Origin: UBA1723 sp018066165
GTDB lineage: Bacteria; Bacteroidota; Bacteroidia; Bacteroidales; Paludibacteraceae
Length of the DNA stretch: 38,332 nucleotides
NCBI GenBank assembly: GCA_018066165.1
Contig: JAGHRX010000242.1
Location: forward strand, 1 to 38,332
Reading direction: 5' to 3'
Under the pieces are notes generated by a model, which was given only the letters and a program-made list of their open reading frames with translations, did not search any database and was not told where the DNA came from. Below, one piece after another: positions 8,092 to 16,505 of this stretch. A program made the position numbers and the translations under genes. Position 1 is the first letter of the stretch. Each line of letters opens with the position of its first letter.

Positions 8092-8137
8092 TTTTGTTCT
8101 GTGCCTGACGTTATAACGTCAGGCACAGAACAAAATC
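8090..8137. terminator. Perfect 48-base palindrome after the DUF721 gene
   Basis: The 24 bases GATTTTGTTC...GACGTT are followed directly by their exact reverse complement, giving a stem of up to about 22 base pairs with a minimal loop. Flanking ATTTTG/CAAAAT ends give T-rich 3' ends on both strands, so it may terminate in both directions. It overlaps the TGA of the upstream gene. Its perfection is striking compared with all other hairpins in the window. Confidence 0.6.
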
Positions 8138-8166
8138 GCAAAAGCATAATAAGAAAGATTAAAATA

Positions 8167-8607
8167 ATGGAAGAACTAGAAAAAATTCATTTCAATCATA
8201 GCGTTGGAATCCAAATCAGATTCAACGACATCGACCCTCTTGGCCACGTCAACAACGCATCGCAAATCTCCTTTTTGGATTACGGCAAGATCTGTTATTT
8301 CGAGGCTTTGAACAATGGAGAGCCAATCGACTGGACTGACGCTCAGTTTGTGATGGTGAATATCAACGTCAGCTATATGGAGCAGATCTTCTTGAGAGAG
8401 AATATTGAGGTCCGCACAAAGATCACAGAGATTGGAAATAAAAGTATCAAACTTCTTCAAGTGCTTATAAATAAAGACAATGGACACATCAAAACCGTTT
8501 GTAATGGCGTGATGTGTGCGTTTGATATGAAGGCACAGCAATCTGTGCTGGTGTCGCAGGAGTGGAGAGACAAAATCAATAAATTCGAGGTCGGATCCGC
8601 AGATTAA
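8167..8607 (+). CDS. Acyl-CoA/acyl-ACP thioesterase, 4HBT hotdog family
   Basis: The 146-residue protein has the 4-hydroxybenzoyl-CoA-thioesterase-like hotdog fold. The N-terminal active-site segment RFNDIDPLGHVNNA matches the D-x-x-G-H-V-N-N motif, with Asp as the presumed catalytic residue. Proteins of this size cleave acyl thioesters in the cytoplasm; the acyl chain is not predictable. The reading frame is open from 8101, but that part lies in the palindrome. ATG at 8167 (MEELEKIHF), just before the conserved domain, is preferred. No operon partner is evident, as a long repeat follows at 8608. Confidence 0.82.
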   Translation: MEELEKIHFNHSVGIQIRFNDIDPLGHVNNASQISFLDYGKICYFEALNNGEPIDWTDAQFVMVNINVSYMEQIFLRENIEVRTKITEIGNKSIKLLQVLINKDNGHIKTVCNGVMCAFDMKAQQSVLVSQEWRDKINKFEVGSAD

Positions 8608-8700
8608 AAATGCTAAATGCTGAATGCGAAATTATGAATGCGAAATGCTGAATTTCCCCTTGCAGTTTGGCATATACCGACAATTATGGATTCAGCATTG
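8608..8700. repeat. A/T-rich ATGCTGAAT/GAATTATGCATT repeat
   Basis: Reiterated words (ATGCTGAATGCGAAATTATGAATGCG and variants) are followed by their rough inverse (GATTCAGCATTGTGAATTATGCATT), with a non-repetitive centre. The GAATTATGCATTATGAATT type recurs at 21272-21308. It is non-coding and separates convergent genes. Confidence 0.5.
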
Positions 8701-8711
8701 TGAATTATGCA

Positions 8712-10082
8712 TTATTTCTTGAACTTCCTCTTGTAAGTGGCATAGAGCTCCATGATGTCGTCCACGTAATCGGCTGTTTCTGAACCACGTAGATATCCGC
8801 ACTTCACTGAAGGTAGGTTGTAGTAGTCTGGCGACGCAAGTAGTCTAACATATCTCTCCACCACTTTCCATTCGGCAGGGTTGTCGCCGTGAAGCTCACA
8901 TAGTGTCTGCGCATCACGGATATGTCCGAGTCCGGCATTGTAGGCGGCAAGAGTCAGACGGATACGGTCGTCGTTGGTGCGGGCGGATTGGATTAGTTTG
9001 TAAGTGCGGTTGAGATATTCAATTCCAAGACGAAGATTCTCCTCTGGTTCCAACATCGTCTTAGGATCACCTCCAAGGTTGATCACCGTTTCAGACATCA
9101 GCTGCATGAGTCCTTTCGCTCCGGCAAAACTGCCTGCGTTGGGGTTGAAGCGAGATTCTGTGTAGGCAATGGCAGAAAGCAGACGCCAATCCCAGATGGT
9201 AGTGTCGGCTTGGGCCTTGAAGATAGAATCGAAAGCGGAGATATGCTCGTCGTCGATGAAGATAGGCACATCTCTATTTACCTCTTTAGAAACCTTAGGC
9301 TCGTAGTATTTGGAATATAACTTGCTGACTGTCTTCGGGTTCTCCGCAAAATAATCGTTGATTTCCTTTAGCAAAGCAGAATCTTTTTGCGACACAGCCC
9401 ACGCATTTCTTTGTGGATGCGACACCTCAAGATGAATGTCAAGGTTCTTATAATAGCGACGTTGCAGTTGGGCGATATCGTTGTCTATCACCGTCATGTC
9501 AATCTCGCCTTTGCTCACCTGTTTGATCAAATCCTCCTCGTCATTATCCGTGGAGACGGTGTTGATCACCATTCCTCCGCCAATCTCATCGTTAAGGTTA
9601 AGCAGACGATGGTAGTATTTGGATCCCTTCACCACAGTGATTTTTTTGCCGATGAGGTCGAGCACATCCTGCTTATGCTTAGTGGAGTTTCTCTTTCTCT
9701 GCACAATCACCTGATGCGTGATAGTCTCCTTGTCGACAAAAGCCATACGCTCTTTGTTGGTTTTATTGATCACAACGGGGAAAGCCAACACGTCGACGGA
9801 ATCACCAAGCATAGAGATAAGTTCCTCGTTGCTTTTCGCCACTTTTATCTCCAGTTTCTTGCCCAATTTCTCAGCCACACCTTTGATTAACTCATAGTCG
9901 TAGCCCATTTCGTGTCCACCACGAGTGGTATAGTATGAAGTCGAGCGAGAGATTGTGGCGACGCGAAGGACAGAGTCTGGCGTCGAGACACACTGATTTT
10001 CCGACGAATTCAGGTTATCCGTCGTTTTATTGCAACTGATAAGTGACAACAAAATCGATATGAAAACAGCCCATTTTTTCAT
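8712..10082 (-). CDS. MltF-like lytic transglycosylase lipoprotein
   Basis: This 456-residue lipoprotein (lipobox ending LISC, Cys17) has two domains: an extracellular solute-binding (SBP_bac_3-like) domain at about 40-265 and a lysozyme-like SLT domain at about 295-420. In the latter, ESRFNPNAGS supplies the catalytic Glu309, followed by GAKGLMQLM and AAYNAGLGH (379-387). This is the MltF architecture. It cleaves the glycan between MurNAc and GlcNAc to form 1,6-anhydro ends, with the SBP domain sensing muropeptides or related ligands. It is anchored on the periplasmic face of the outer membrane. It is transcribed divergently from the DUF3298-like pair across a spacer containing a hexamer array. 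Confidence 0.9.
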   Translation of the reverse strand: MKKWAVFISILLSLISCNKTTDNLNSSENQCVSTPDSVLRVATISRSTSYYTTRGGHEMGYDYELIKGVAEKLGKKLEIKVAKSNEELISMLGDSVDVLAFPVVINKTNKERMAFVDKETITHQVIVQRKRNSTKHKQDVLDLIGKKITVVKGSKYYHRLLNLNDEIGGGMVINTVSTDNDEEDLIKQVSKGEIDMTVIDNDIAQLQRRYYKNLDIHLEVSHPQRNAWAVSQKDSALLKEINDYFAENPKTVSKLYSKYYEPKVSKEVNRDVPIFIDDEHISAFDSIFKAQADTTIWDWRLLSAIAYTESRFNPNAGSFAGAKGLMQLMSETVINLGGDPKTMLEPEENLRLGIEYLNRTYKLIQSARTNDDRIRLTLAAYNAGLGHIRDAQTLCELHGDNPAEWKVVERYVRLLASPDYYNLPSVKCGYLRGSETADYVDDIMELYATYKRKFKK

Positions 10083-10151
10083 ACGCGTCAGTCTTTAGAA
10101 AATGCAAATTAGCAATAAAAAAGATAATGGCAAACAAAAAACGATATTTTT

Positions 10152-10193
10152 CGTTTTCGTCATCGTTTTCGTTTTCGTCATCGTCATCGTTTA
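10152..10193. repeat. CGTnnn hexamer array, copy 2
   Basis: Seven consecutive units: CGTTTT, CGTCAT, CGTTTT, CGTTTT, CGTCAT, CGTCAT, CGTTTA. The array abuts the -33 element (10195) of the rightward promoter and lies in the divergent spacer upstream of the transglycosylase gene. Confidence 0.8.
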
Positions 10194-10194
10194 A

Positions 10195-10226
10195 TTTGTA
10201 TTTATCGAAATCTTGCGTTACTTTTG
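10195..10226 (+). promoter_or_regulatory. Bacteroidetes-type promoter for the DUF3298-like pair
   Basis: TTTG (10195-10198), 20 bases, TACTTTTG (10219-10226), then ATG at 10254. The hexamer array ends two bases before the -33 element. Confidence 0.65.
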
Positions 10227-10253
10227 TGGAATATAGAACTAAAATGAAATCTG

Positions 10254-11078
10254 ATGACGAAGAATGCATTGAAGAATATTCTGCTGACGGGAATAGTAGC
10301 CGCTCTATGTGGTTGTTCTGTAGAGAAAAAGAGCGAGTCTGCTGTTGAAATCCCTGGCTATGATGTCTCTGTTTTGTCTTTCGACACTACTGGTCATTTC
10401 TTTGCTGACACTAATAATCCACAGTTCAAATTTTCGTATAAACTATCTGTTCCCAACGAAGGAATATCTTCTTGTGCTGATTCCATTAGAATGGCTATCA
10501 TCGCTGAGGCCACTGGTGTCCGAACTAATGATATTGAGGCTGCCAAGAAGGCTAAACTCACTGAGCTTGCTGTGTTGAGTGAGGAGGAGGTCGTTGCCTA
10601 CAGGGAGATGTTTGGCTCAGACGAGATTCCTTGCGATTTGGAGTGTGAGGCTGGCAAGGTGTTTGAGAATGAAGATGTCTATAATACTGAATTTTCTTCG
10701 TATTCTTACATGGGTGGAGCTCATCCGTATTCCTACGTTAATTATCAGATTTGGGATAAGGTGATGGCTAAGAAATTGTCGTATGGTGATATCTTCGTCG
10801 ACGAGTCTGAATCTACACTTACGGGTATGATCCTTGATTCCCTATGCAAGATGATGAAGGTGTCGGCTCATGATCATCTTGTCGACGCTGGTATTCTTGA
10901 TGTCAAGGATGTCTCTCCAAACAATAGTATGCGTATCTACACAGACTCCTTGAGCTTCAATTACAGACCGTACGAGATCGCTGCGTATGCGGTTGGTCCG
11001 ATTGAGGTGAGGTTTTCATTCTCTGATTTGAAACCTTTGATGAAAGAGGAGTCTCCAATCTATAAACTTGCTGAATGA
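10254..11078 (+). CDS. DUF3298/DUF4163-like lipoprotein (first of pair)
   Basis: The 274-residue protein starts with a lipoprotein signal ending ALCGC (Cys21). The middle contains SSYSYMGGAHPYSYVNYQIWD, the GxAHPxxY signature of the DUF4163/DUF3298 (RsiV/PdaC-like) fold, and the C-terminal part (about 175-265) matches DUF3298. The molecular role of the lipoprotein forms is unknown; ligand binding in the cell envelope is possible. ATG at 10254 is the only start giving a signal peptide. Its TGA overlaps the next gene's ATG, and the two products look paralogous, so they were probably duplicated in tandem and are translated together. Confidence 0.7.
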   Translation: MTKNALKNILLTGIVAALCGCSVEKKSESAVEIPGYDVSVLSFDTTGHFFADTNNPQFKFSYKLSVPNEGISSCADSIRMAIIAEATGVRTNDIEAAKKAKLTELAVLSEEEVVAYREMFGSDEIPCDLECEAGKVFENEDVYNTEFSSYSYMGGAHPYSYVNYQIWDKVMAKKLSYGDIFVDESESTLTGMILDSLCKMMKVSAHDHLVDAGILDVKDVSPNNSMRIYTDSLSFNYRPYEIAAYAVGPIEVRFSFSDLKPLMKEESPIYKLAE

Positions 11079-11968
11079 TGAGGAAGACGTTGCTCTTAGC
11101 ATCTTCTCTGTTGGGCTTGGTGGCTTGTCAGCAGAAACCCGTTGAGACTCCTGCTCCTGAACCGGTGGTGGATACTGTCAAGACGGTTGTCGACACTGTA
11201 GCGAATGATCCTGTCGTGCCTGTGGCTCCACGTCTGCCGATGTACGACACTGAAATCTTCAGCTACGACACTGCTTATTTCGTTGATCCTAATAATCAGC
11301 AACATAAATTCGTTAAATACAAGACGATATTGGTGATGCCGTCACGTAATGATTCAGATAAGTTGGTGAATGACATTCGTTTCGACATCATGCATTTCGC
11401 TGCCGATAGAGTGATGACTGATCCTGTCGTCGCAACTGCTGGATACTTTGCCGCCGTCGCAACCCAATTCAAAACGGAGTTTCGTGCCGCTAACGATTTT
11501 TCCAAGAGTCGTTATTTTGATTGGAGTGTGGCAAGATTCACTAAATTGGCATACCAGGATTCGCGTCTTTTCTGTGTGGCCAAAGGTCTGTATGAGAATA
11601 AAGGAAATAATCCACTCTATGGTTTGTCTTATAGCAACTGGGACAAGAAACTGAAGGAGAAAATCGAGTTTGAAACTCTTTTCTATGAAAAGGATGTGGA
11701 GGATATCCGTGGCGTGCTTGTGGATTGTATGGTGAAAAGTTATGGCGTGGCGGACGAGGCTTCGCTTGAGACAAAGGGTATATCTCCAGAACAGATTTCT
11801 CCAAGCAACAAGTTTTTGCTTACGAAGGATACTATCTATTTTGTCTATTCTCCGTATGAGTTGGGCGTGGATGCCGAACGAAGTATCAAAATCCCCGTCG
11901 CCAACAAGCAATTAGGTCAATATATGGACAGATCAAAGTCAATCGTAAGATATTTACTTGAAGATTAA
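11075..11968 (+). CDS. DUF3298-like lipoprotein (second of pair)
   Basis: This 297-residue lipoprotein (signal ending LVAC, Cys18) carries a Pro/Val-rich linker (about 20-55), then the same order of elements as its neighbour: 'MYDTEIFSYDTAYFVDPNNQ' aligns with 'VSVLSFDTTGHFFADTNNPQ', and FVYSPYELGVDAERSIKIP aligns with FNYRPYEIAAYAVGPIEVR. The GAHP motif of the upstream gene is replaced by LYGLSYSNWD, so this copy has diverged in the family's signature loop. It overlaps the preceding gene by four bases (ATGA), implying translational coupling. rsmG begins four bases after its stop. Function is unknown. Confidence 0.65.
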   Translation: MMRKTLLLASSLLGLVACQQKPVETPAPEPVVDTVKTVVDTVANDPVVPVAPRLPMYDTEIFSYDTAYFVDPNNQQHKFVKYKTILVMPSRNDSDKLVNDIRFDIMHFAADRVMTDPVVATAGYFAAVATQFKTEFRAANDFSKSRYFDWSVARFTKLAYQDSRLFCVAKGLYENKGNNPLYGLSYSNWDKKLKEKIEFETLFYEKDVEDIRGVLVDCMVKSYGVADEASLETKGISPEQISPSNKFLLTKDTIYFVYSPYELGVDAERSIKIPVANKQLGQYMDRSKSIVRYLLED

Positions 11969-11972
11969 TAAT

Positions 11973-12602
11973 ATGGCTAATATATCAATTATAGAAAAAT
12001 ACTTTCCGAATCTTTCGGATGAGCAGAAACGTCAGTTTGAGGCTCTTGACGCGTTATATCAGGACTGGAACTCAAAGATCAATGTGATTTCCCGCAAGGA
12101 TATGGATAATTTCTACGAGCATCATGTGCTTCACTCGTTGGGAATCGCAAAATTCACTGATTTTGCCGACGGTACTGAGATCCTTGATCTTGGTACAGGC
12201 GGTGGTTTCCCTGCCATTCCGTTGGCTATCATGTTCCCGAATGTCAAATTCCATGCTATCGACGGTGTTGGAAAGAAAATCAAGGTGCTAAACGCTGTGG
12301 CTGAGGCTATCGGTCTTAAGAATATCAAAGGAGAGCATCTACGTGCGGAAGATGTAAAGGCTCAATACGACTACGTGGTGAGCCGTGCTGTGATGCAGAT
12401 GCCGGATTTGGTTAAGTTGGCTCGTCCTCTATTGAAACCTAAGGCTGCGTCGGCTCTGCCTGTGGGTGTTATCGCTTTGAAGGGTGGCGACTTGGCTGAG
12501 GAGTTGAAATCATTCGGTAGAAATGCAATGACGGAGTCTCTTTCTATCTATTTCGAGGAGGAGTTTTTCTCTACTAAGAGTGTGGCGTATGTGATGAAGT
12601 AA
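11973..12602 (+). CDS. rsmG: 16S rRNA (guanine527-N7)-methyltransferase RsmG
   Basis: RsmG uses S-adenosylmethionine to methylate N7 of G527 in 16S rRNA; its loss gives low-level streptomycin resistance in other bacteria. The 209-residue protein has the N-terminal helical segment with DWNSKINVISRKDMDNFYEHHVLHS, the SAM-binding motif ILDLGTGGGFPAIPLA and the later conserved VVSRAV. The ATG at 11973 is preferred to an upstream TTG inside the previous gene, because MANISIIEKYFP is the usual N-terminus in this phylum. It is probably in one transcript with the lipoprotein pair; a hexamer array follows its stop. Confidence 0.95.
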   Translation: MANISIIEKYFPNLSDEQKRQFEALDALYQDWNSKINVISRKDMDNFYEHHVLHSLGIAKFTDFADGTEILDLGTGGGFPAIPLAIMFPNVKFHAIDGVGKKIKVLNAVAEAIGLKNIKGEHLRAEDVKAQYDYVVSRAVMQMPDLVKLARPLLKPKAASALPVGVIALKGGDLAEELKSFGRNAMTESLSIYFEEEFFSTKSVAYVMK

Positions 12603-12603
12603 A

Positions 12604-12645
12604 CGTTGACGTTAACGTTAACGTTGACGTTGACGAAAACGAAGA
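12604..12645. repeat. CGTnnn hexamer array, copy 3 (reverse orientation)
   Basis: Units are CGTTGA, CGTTAA, CGTTAA, CGTTGA, CGTTGA, CGAAAA, CGAAGA. Reversed, this gives the order TCTTCG, TTTTCG, TCAACG twice, TTAACG twice, TCAACG. The same succession of unit types appears in the array at 36144-36197. It fills most of the gap between rsmG and pcm. Confidence 0.8.
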
Positions 12646-12665
12646 TCAAAGACGAAGAAATAGTG

Positions 12666-13331
12666 ATGAATTTTGTAGAGGAACCTAAATTTGCGGCAAG
12701 AAGAAAAATGATGGTGAAGCAGTTGCAGACTAACGAGTTAGCTTTTGCTGCCGACGTTTTGGATGCCATCCAACGTGTGCCTCGCCATTTGTTTTGCCAG
12801 CCGATGTACATCAATTCCGCATACGAGGATGTGACGCTTCCTATTGCGGCTAAACAGACGATTTCCCAGCCATCCACTGTGGCTCGACAGATGTCGTTGC
12901 TTGATTTGCATCCAGGTGAGAAGGTGTTGGAGATAGGCACGGGTAGTGGCTACCAGACTGCTTGCTTGGTGGCGTTTGGCGTTGATGTTTATACTATCGA
13001 ACGACAGGAAACTTTGTTTACTATCACTTCCGAACTTTTCAAACAGTTGGATATAAAGGTTAAGAATATCTGTGGCGACGGTTATCTTGGTATGCCGGAG
13101 CACGCACCGTTTGATAAAATCATTGTGACTGCCGGAGCATTCCAGTTTCCTCCTAAACTGATGGCTCAACTGAAGGTTGGAGGCATGATGATCATTCCTG
13201 TTGAGGATAAATCTGGAGTCAGCAATATGTATAGAGTGAGACGTGTGGATGAGTCGGATTTTTCTGTCGACAAATTGGAAAAATGTAATTTTGTGCCGAT
13301 GTTAAGTGGCGTAAATAAAGTAATTAATTGA
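12666..13331 (+). CDS. pcm: Protein-L-isoaspartate O-methyltransferase
   Basis: PCMT methylates the free carboxyl of L-isoaspartyl residues using SAM, starting repair of aged proteins in the cytoplasm. The 221-residue protein shows VPRHLF, the TISQPSTVARQMSLL segment, SAM motif VLEIGTGSGYQTACLV, and DGYLGMPEHAPFDKIIVTAGA, all family hallmarks. The frame is open through the hexamer array from a TTG at 12606, which would add 20 residues rich in Thr-Leu/Thr-Lys. ATG at 12666 gives the normal length and is preferred. The C10 peptidase gene follows after 13 bases. Confidence 0.93.
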   Translation: MNFVEEPKFAARRKMMVKQLQTNELAFAADVLDAIQRVPRHLFCQPMYINSAYEDVTLPIAAKQTISQPSTVARQMSLLDLHPGEKVLEIGTGSGYQTACLVAFGVDVYTIERQETLFTITSELFKQLDIKVKNICGDGYLGMPEHAPFDKIIVTAGAFQFPPKLMAQLKVGGMMIIPVEDKSGVSNMYRVRRVDESDFSVDKLEKCNFVPMLSGVNKVIN

Positions 13332-13344
13332 AATACGAATTGAT

Positions 13345-15942
13345 ATGAAGATAAAACACCTGTTTTTTTCTGCATTGACACTGCTTTCAAATAGTGCGTA
13401 TGCCTCTCGCTCTTTTTATGAGGCTCAGACGACAGCTAAAAAGATCCTTTCTCAATCGGATATTTATCTTGCAGATGTCAAAACATTAAACGAAGATACC
13501 GTTTGCTACACATTCAAGGGAAAAAGTGGAGGATATGCGGTGATCTCTGCCGACACGCGTGTCCCTGCTGTACTTGCTTATAGCGAGAAGGGTGGTGTAT
13601 ACCCTGAACTTCCGACTATGATTGACGTCTTTGCGGAGAATGTTGGAAAGAATCAGCATGAGAATATGCAGATTTCGACGTCGGCGGAGGATTCCGAGTT
13701 GAGAGCGTTCCGCATCACGGATAAACCGATCGCACCGTTGCTTAAGAATATCAAATGGGGACAATACGCTCCTTTCAATTTGAATGTGCCTGTATTGGGG
13801 GAGACTAATGCTCCTGCGGGATGCGTTGCTACTGCTTTGGCTCAAATCCTTTGCTATTACCGTTATCCGAATTCCACTCTTGCTGAAATACCTGCTTACA
13901 CCACAGCGACGGAGGGTATTTCAATGGAAAGTGTCGCAAAGGGCACAGTAATCGATTGGGATAATATTCTCGACGATTATACCAATGGCTATAGTGAGAA
14001 AAATGCCACTGCGGTTTCAAATCTAATGTCGGCTGTCTGTGCGTCCACTAAAATTGATTTCGGTGAGGCAGAGAGCTCATCTTCAGTGGCATGTGTGGAG
14101 GAACTTGTCAATTTTTTCGGTTACGATCGTGATCTGATCAAAATCTCTTACCGTAATTCTTATTCTTTGGAGGATTGGTCGCAGATCATCTACGATGAGT
14201 TGAAAAACAATCGTCCTGTAATGATGTCTGGTTACACAGTTAAGAGCGGGCATAGATTTTTGTGCGACGGAATTGATAAAAACGGTTTGTTCCACATCAA
14301 TTGGGGATGGAATGGCGACGCTGACGGCTATTATGATTTGGCTTTGCTCAACCCTAACACATCTTCTGAGGCTGGCGCAAGTTCGTCGACGGATGGCTAT
14401 TCCAAAGGCAATTTTATCATTTATGGTATTCAGCCAGACAATGGTGTCGCTGACGTGGTGGAAAAAGGTGCCGATGTGGATGCCATTGGAGCTAAATATC
14501 AAATAGAAAACGGTAAAATATATTTGTTCTTCTCATATTGCAATTTATCACCTGTCGATAAAACTGTTTATTTGGCGAGTGGTTATGTCGACGACAATGG
14601 CAAAGTGGTGAAGACAGCGGATATCGGAAACTATATATTGGAGCCGTATATCAGGTATGACCAACTCGACAGCTATCCTTTGGATTTCTCATCTTTTAAG
14701 GAGGGAGACTCTCATAAGATTGGCCTGATTGAGAGTGCTGATGGAAAAAATTGGCGTCCAACTACAGGATTTGAATACTCCAGCTATGAGTTTTATGTGG
14801 AAAATGGTCTTTTAGATATTGTCCGACCTAATCTGTCAGCTTCCTTGGAAGTCAAAGATTTCAGTTTCCTTGGACAGTATGCTCACGGCACTATCCATCT
14901 GAAGAACGATGGACGCAAAGAGTATTATGAGCCACTTTATCTGATGACAAACTCGGTGAATAAGAATCCGATGTCATATTCGTATGTGGCTTACGTCACT
15001 GCTGAAGCTAACGATAGCAACGACGTCGACTTCAAATTTATTCCGACTACCGATACTGTATATTATTGGGTGATGGATGCGACATTGAAGGAAATTACCA
15101 ATGGAGTGATGGTGAGAAGTGAAAATGAGCAGAAATTATCGGCTTCCGTTAAAATCGACACAACTGCTTATGGCACTCACATCTGCAGAGTGACATTGAA
15201 GAATGAAGGAAAGACATATTACGAAAATGATCTGCGTACTATCTTATTCTATGATGGAGGCCAGACAAAACTCACTTCTTATGTATATCTTGAGCCTGGT
15301 AAGAATGTCGTGACAAGTTTTGATATAAGTAGTGATATCACATATCTTCAATATTACGTCTATGATTATAATGCGGAAACAATATCGTCAGGAAAATTTG
15401 GAGATGACTTATTGTCGGACACATTGATGGTCGATTTTGAATGTGGCGACTACAATACAAACGATAAGGTTGTGAATGGAAATCTGATCGTAAGAAATGA
15501 GACATCCGAACCACTTGACTTCTCATATACGATTTCGTTGATTACATCAGACTTGTCAGAAGAAGAGATGATGCTTGATGTCATAGATGTTAATGTGGGG
15601 CCACATTCATTGGCTTATATACCACTTTCTCTTTTTGTCGGCAGAGAATCTTGTACTTTGAAATTGTTGCCTTCTTATAGCGACAAATATTTGTTCTTCG
15701 ACTTGGTAGCCACTCCAGTCGAGGATGCTGTGGACAATGTCCTTGCCGACGCGAATAAACTTGCTATTTGGACGGATAAATCAGCTTTGGTAGTGGAGAC
15801 TGCCGACGACGCTTCGCTTCAAATAACAGCGTCTAATGGCTGTGTTTTGGCATCCCGTCGTCTATGCATGGGAGAAAGACTTTCTTTGAACTTACCTGCT
15901 GGAATCTACATTGTAAATGGCCAGAAGGTTTTGGTTAAGTAA
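13345..15942 (+). CDS. Secreted C10 family (streptopain-like) cysteine peptidase
   Basis: The 865-residue exported protein has a signal peptide (1-20) and a Spi-like prodomain (about 21-125). The catalytic domain (about 130-345) carries the active-site Cys in APAGCVATALAQIL (Cys160), the His in SGHRFLCDGI (His303), then HINWGWNG, the C10 hallmarks. The remaining 500 residues are beta-rich repeats of Ig-like character. The C-terminal end LPAGIYIVNGQKVLVK resembles type IX secretion sorting tails, so surface export is inferred. Such enzymes degrade host or dietary proteins. A chagasin-like inhibitor lies elsewhere in the window (21779-22273) but is not adjacent. A bidirectional terminator follows. 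Confidence 0.88.
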   Translation: MKIKHLFFSALTLLSNSAYASRSFYEAQTTAKKILSQSDIYLADVKTLNEDTVCYTFKGKSGGYAVISADTRVPAVLAYSEKGGVYPELPTMIDVFAENVGKNQHENMQISTSAEDSELRAFRITDKPIAPLLKNIKWGQYAPFNLNVPVLGETNAPAGCVATALAQILCYYRYPNSTLAEIPAYTTATEGISMESVAKGTVIDWDNILDDYTNGYSEKNATAVSNLMSAVCASTKIDFGEAESSSSVACVEELVNFFGYDRDLIKISYRNSYSLEDWSQIIYDELKNNRPVMMSGYTVKSGHRFLCDGIDKNGLFHINWGWNGDADGYYDLALLNPNTSSEAGASSSTDGYSKGNFIIYGIQPDNGVADVVEKGADVDAIGAKYQIENGKIYLFFSYCNLSPVDKTVYLASGYVDDNGKVVKTADIGNYILEPYIRYDQLDSYPLDFSSFKEGDSHKIGLIESADGKNWRPTTGFEYSSYEFYVENGLLDIVRPNLSASLEVKDFSFLGQYAHGTIHLKNDGRKEYYEPLYLMTNSVNKNPMSYSYVAYVTAEANDSNDVDFKFIPTTDTVYYWVMDATLKEITNGVMVRSENEQKLSASVKIDTTAYGTHICRVTLKNEGKTYYENDLRTILFYDGGQTKLTSYVYLEPGKNVVTSFDISSDITYLQYYVYDYNAETISSGKFGDDLLSDTLMVDFECGDYNTNDKVVNGNLIVRNETSEPLDFSYTISLITSDLSEEEMMLDVIDVNVGPHSLAYIPLSLFVGRESCTLKLLPSYSDKYLFFDLVATPVEDAVDNVLADANKLAIWTDKSALVVETADDASLQITASNGCVLASRRLCMGERLSLNLPAGIYIVNGQKVLVK

Positions 15943-15967
15943 GGTGGTAAATCTAAAGGCAAAATTA

Positions 15968-16000
15968 AAGGAGGATATGGTTTCAAACCATGTCCTCCTT
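15968..16000. terminator. Bidirectional terminator between convergent genes
   Basis: The 16-base arms 15968-15983 and 15985-16000 (AAGGAGGATATGGTTT and AAACCATGTCCTCCTT) pair with a single G-T mismatch. T-rich sequence follows on the plus strand and AATTTTGCC on the minus strand. It lies between the C10 stop and the convergent gene ending at 16006. Confidence 0.75.
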
Positions 16001-16005
16001 ATCTT

Positions 16006-16479
16006 TTATTTTTTCGGCCTTACTTCTATTGGTGGAAGCTGGCGTTTGATCCCATCATACTGGCCTAATACAATTATTGGGCTCACATAAAAAGTCGTAG
16101 ATCCATTTTCTTTTATTTTGTTTTTCATCTCTTCTGTGATCTTTCCGGATTTGGATTCTAACACAATTAAATCACCTGTATATTGGTTGACAAATCTCAT
16201 GCTGAATTCTTGAGTGGTGTACTTCAATGTGTCCCATTGAATAGGCCTAACTTTAACGTCTTTAGCGAATTGAACTCGTGACGAGATACTTTCGGCTGTC
16301 AGCAACTTGTTTATCTTAATATCTCCGCCTAAAAAAATTTCGTCACTGTTTGGAAATACAAAAAAGGCTTCTATGCCGGTAGGTAGGATCTGCTCGTCTG
16401 TATTTTTAGGCTTATCAGCCGCAAACGCTGATAAATGTGCTATAAATAATAGCACTAATGTCATTATTGATTTTTTCAT
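16006..16479 (-). CDS. Exported protein of unknown function
   Basis: I do not recognise this 157-residue protein. It has a signal peptide (1-20, ending SAFA) and no lipobox, so it is periplasmic or secreted. The mature part mixes beta strands (AFFVFPNSDEIFLGG, STTFYVSPIIVLGQYD) with a basic C-terminus (PPIEVRPKK) and has no cysteine. It starts just after the hexamer array 16483-16505, three bases into the spacer from the upstream lipoprotein gene, so it is probably the second gene of a two-gene transcript. Confidence 0.6.
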   Translation of the reverse strand: MKKSIMTLVLLFIAHLSAFAADKPKNTDEQILPTGIEAFFVFPNSDEIFLGGDIKINKLLTAESISSRVQFAKDVKVRPIQWDTLKYTTQEFSMRFVNQYTGDLIVLESKSGKITEEMKNKIKENGSTTFYVSPIIVLGQYDGIKRQLPPIEVRPKK

Positions 16480-16482
16480 AAT

Positions 16483-16505
16483 GTTTTCGTCTTCGTTTTC
16501 GTTAA
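16483..16505. repeat. CGTnnn hexamer array, copy 4
   Basis: GTTTT followed by CGTCTT, CGTTTT and CGTTAA. The array spans the junction of two minus-strand genes: it includes the stop codon of the upstream lipoprotein (16502-16504) and ends three bases before the start codon of the exported protein, where a ribosome-binding region would be. Confidence 0.7.

Noticed and set aside
12606..12665. 20-residue N-terminal extension of pcm from a TTG start
   Set aside because: The extension is the translated hexamer array (Thr-Leu repeats). The ATG at 12666 gives the usual family N-terminus and length.
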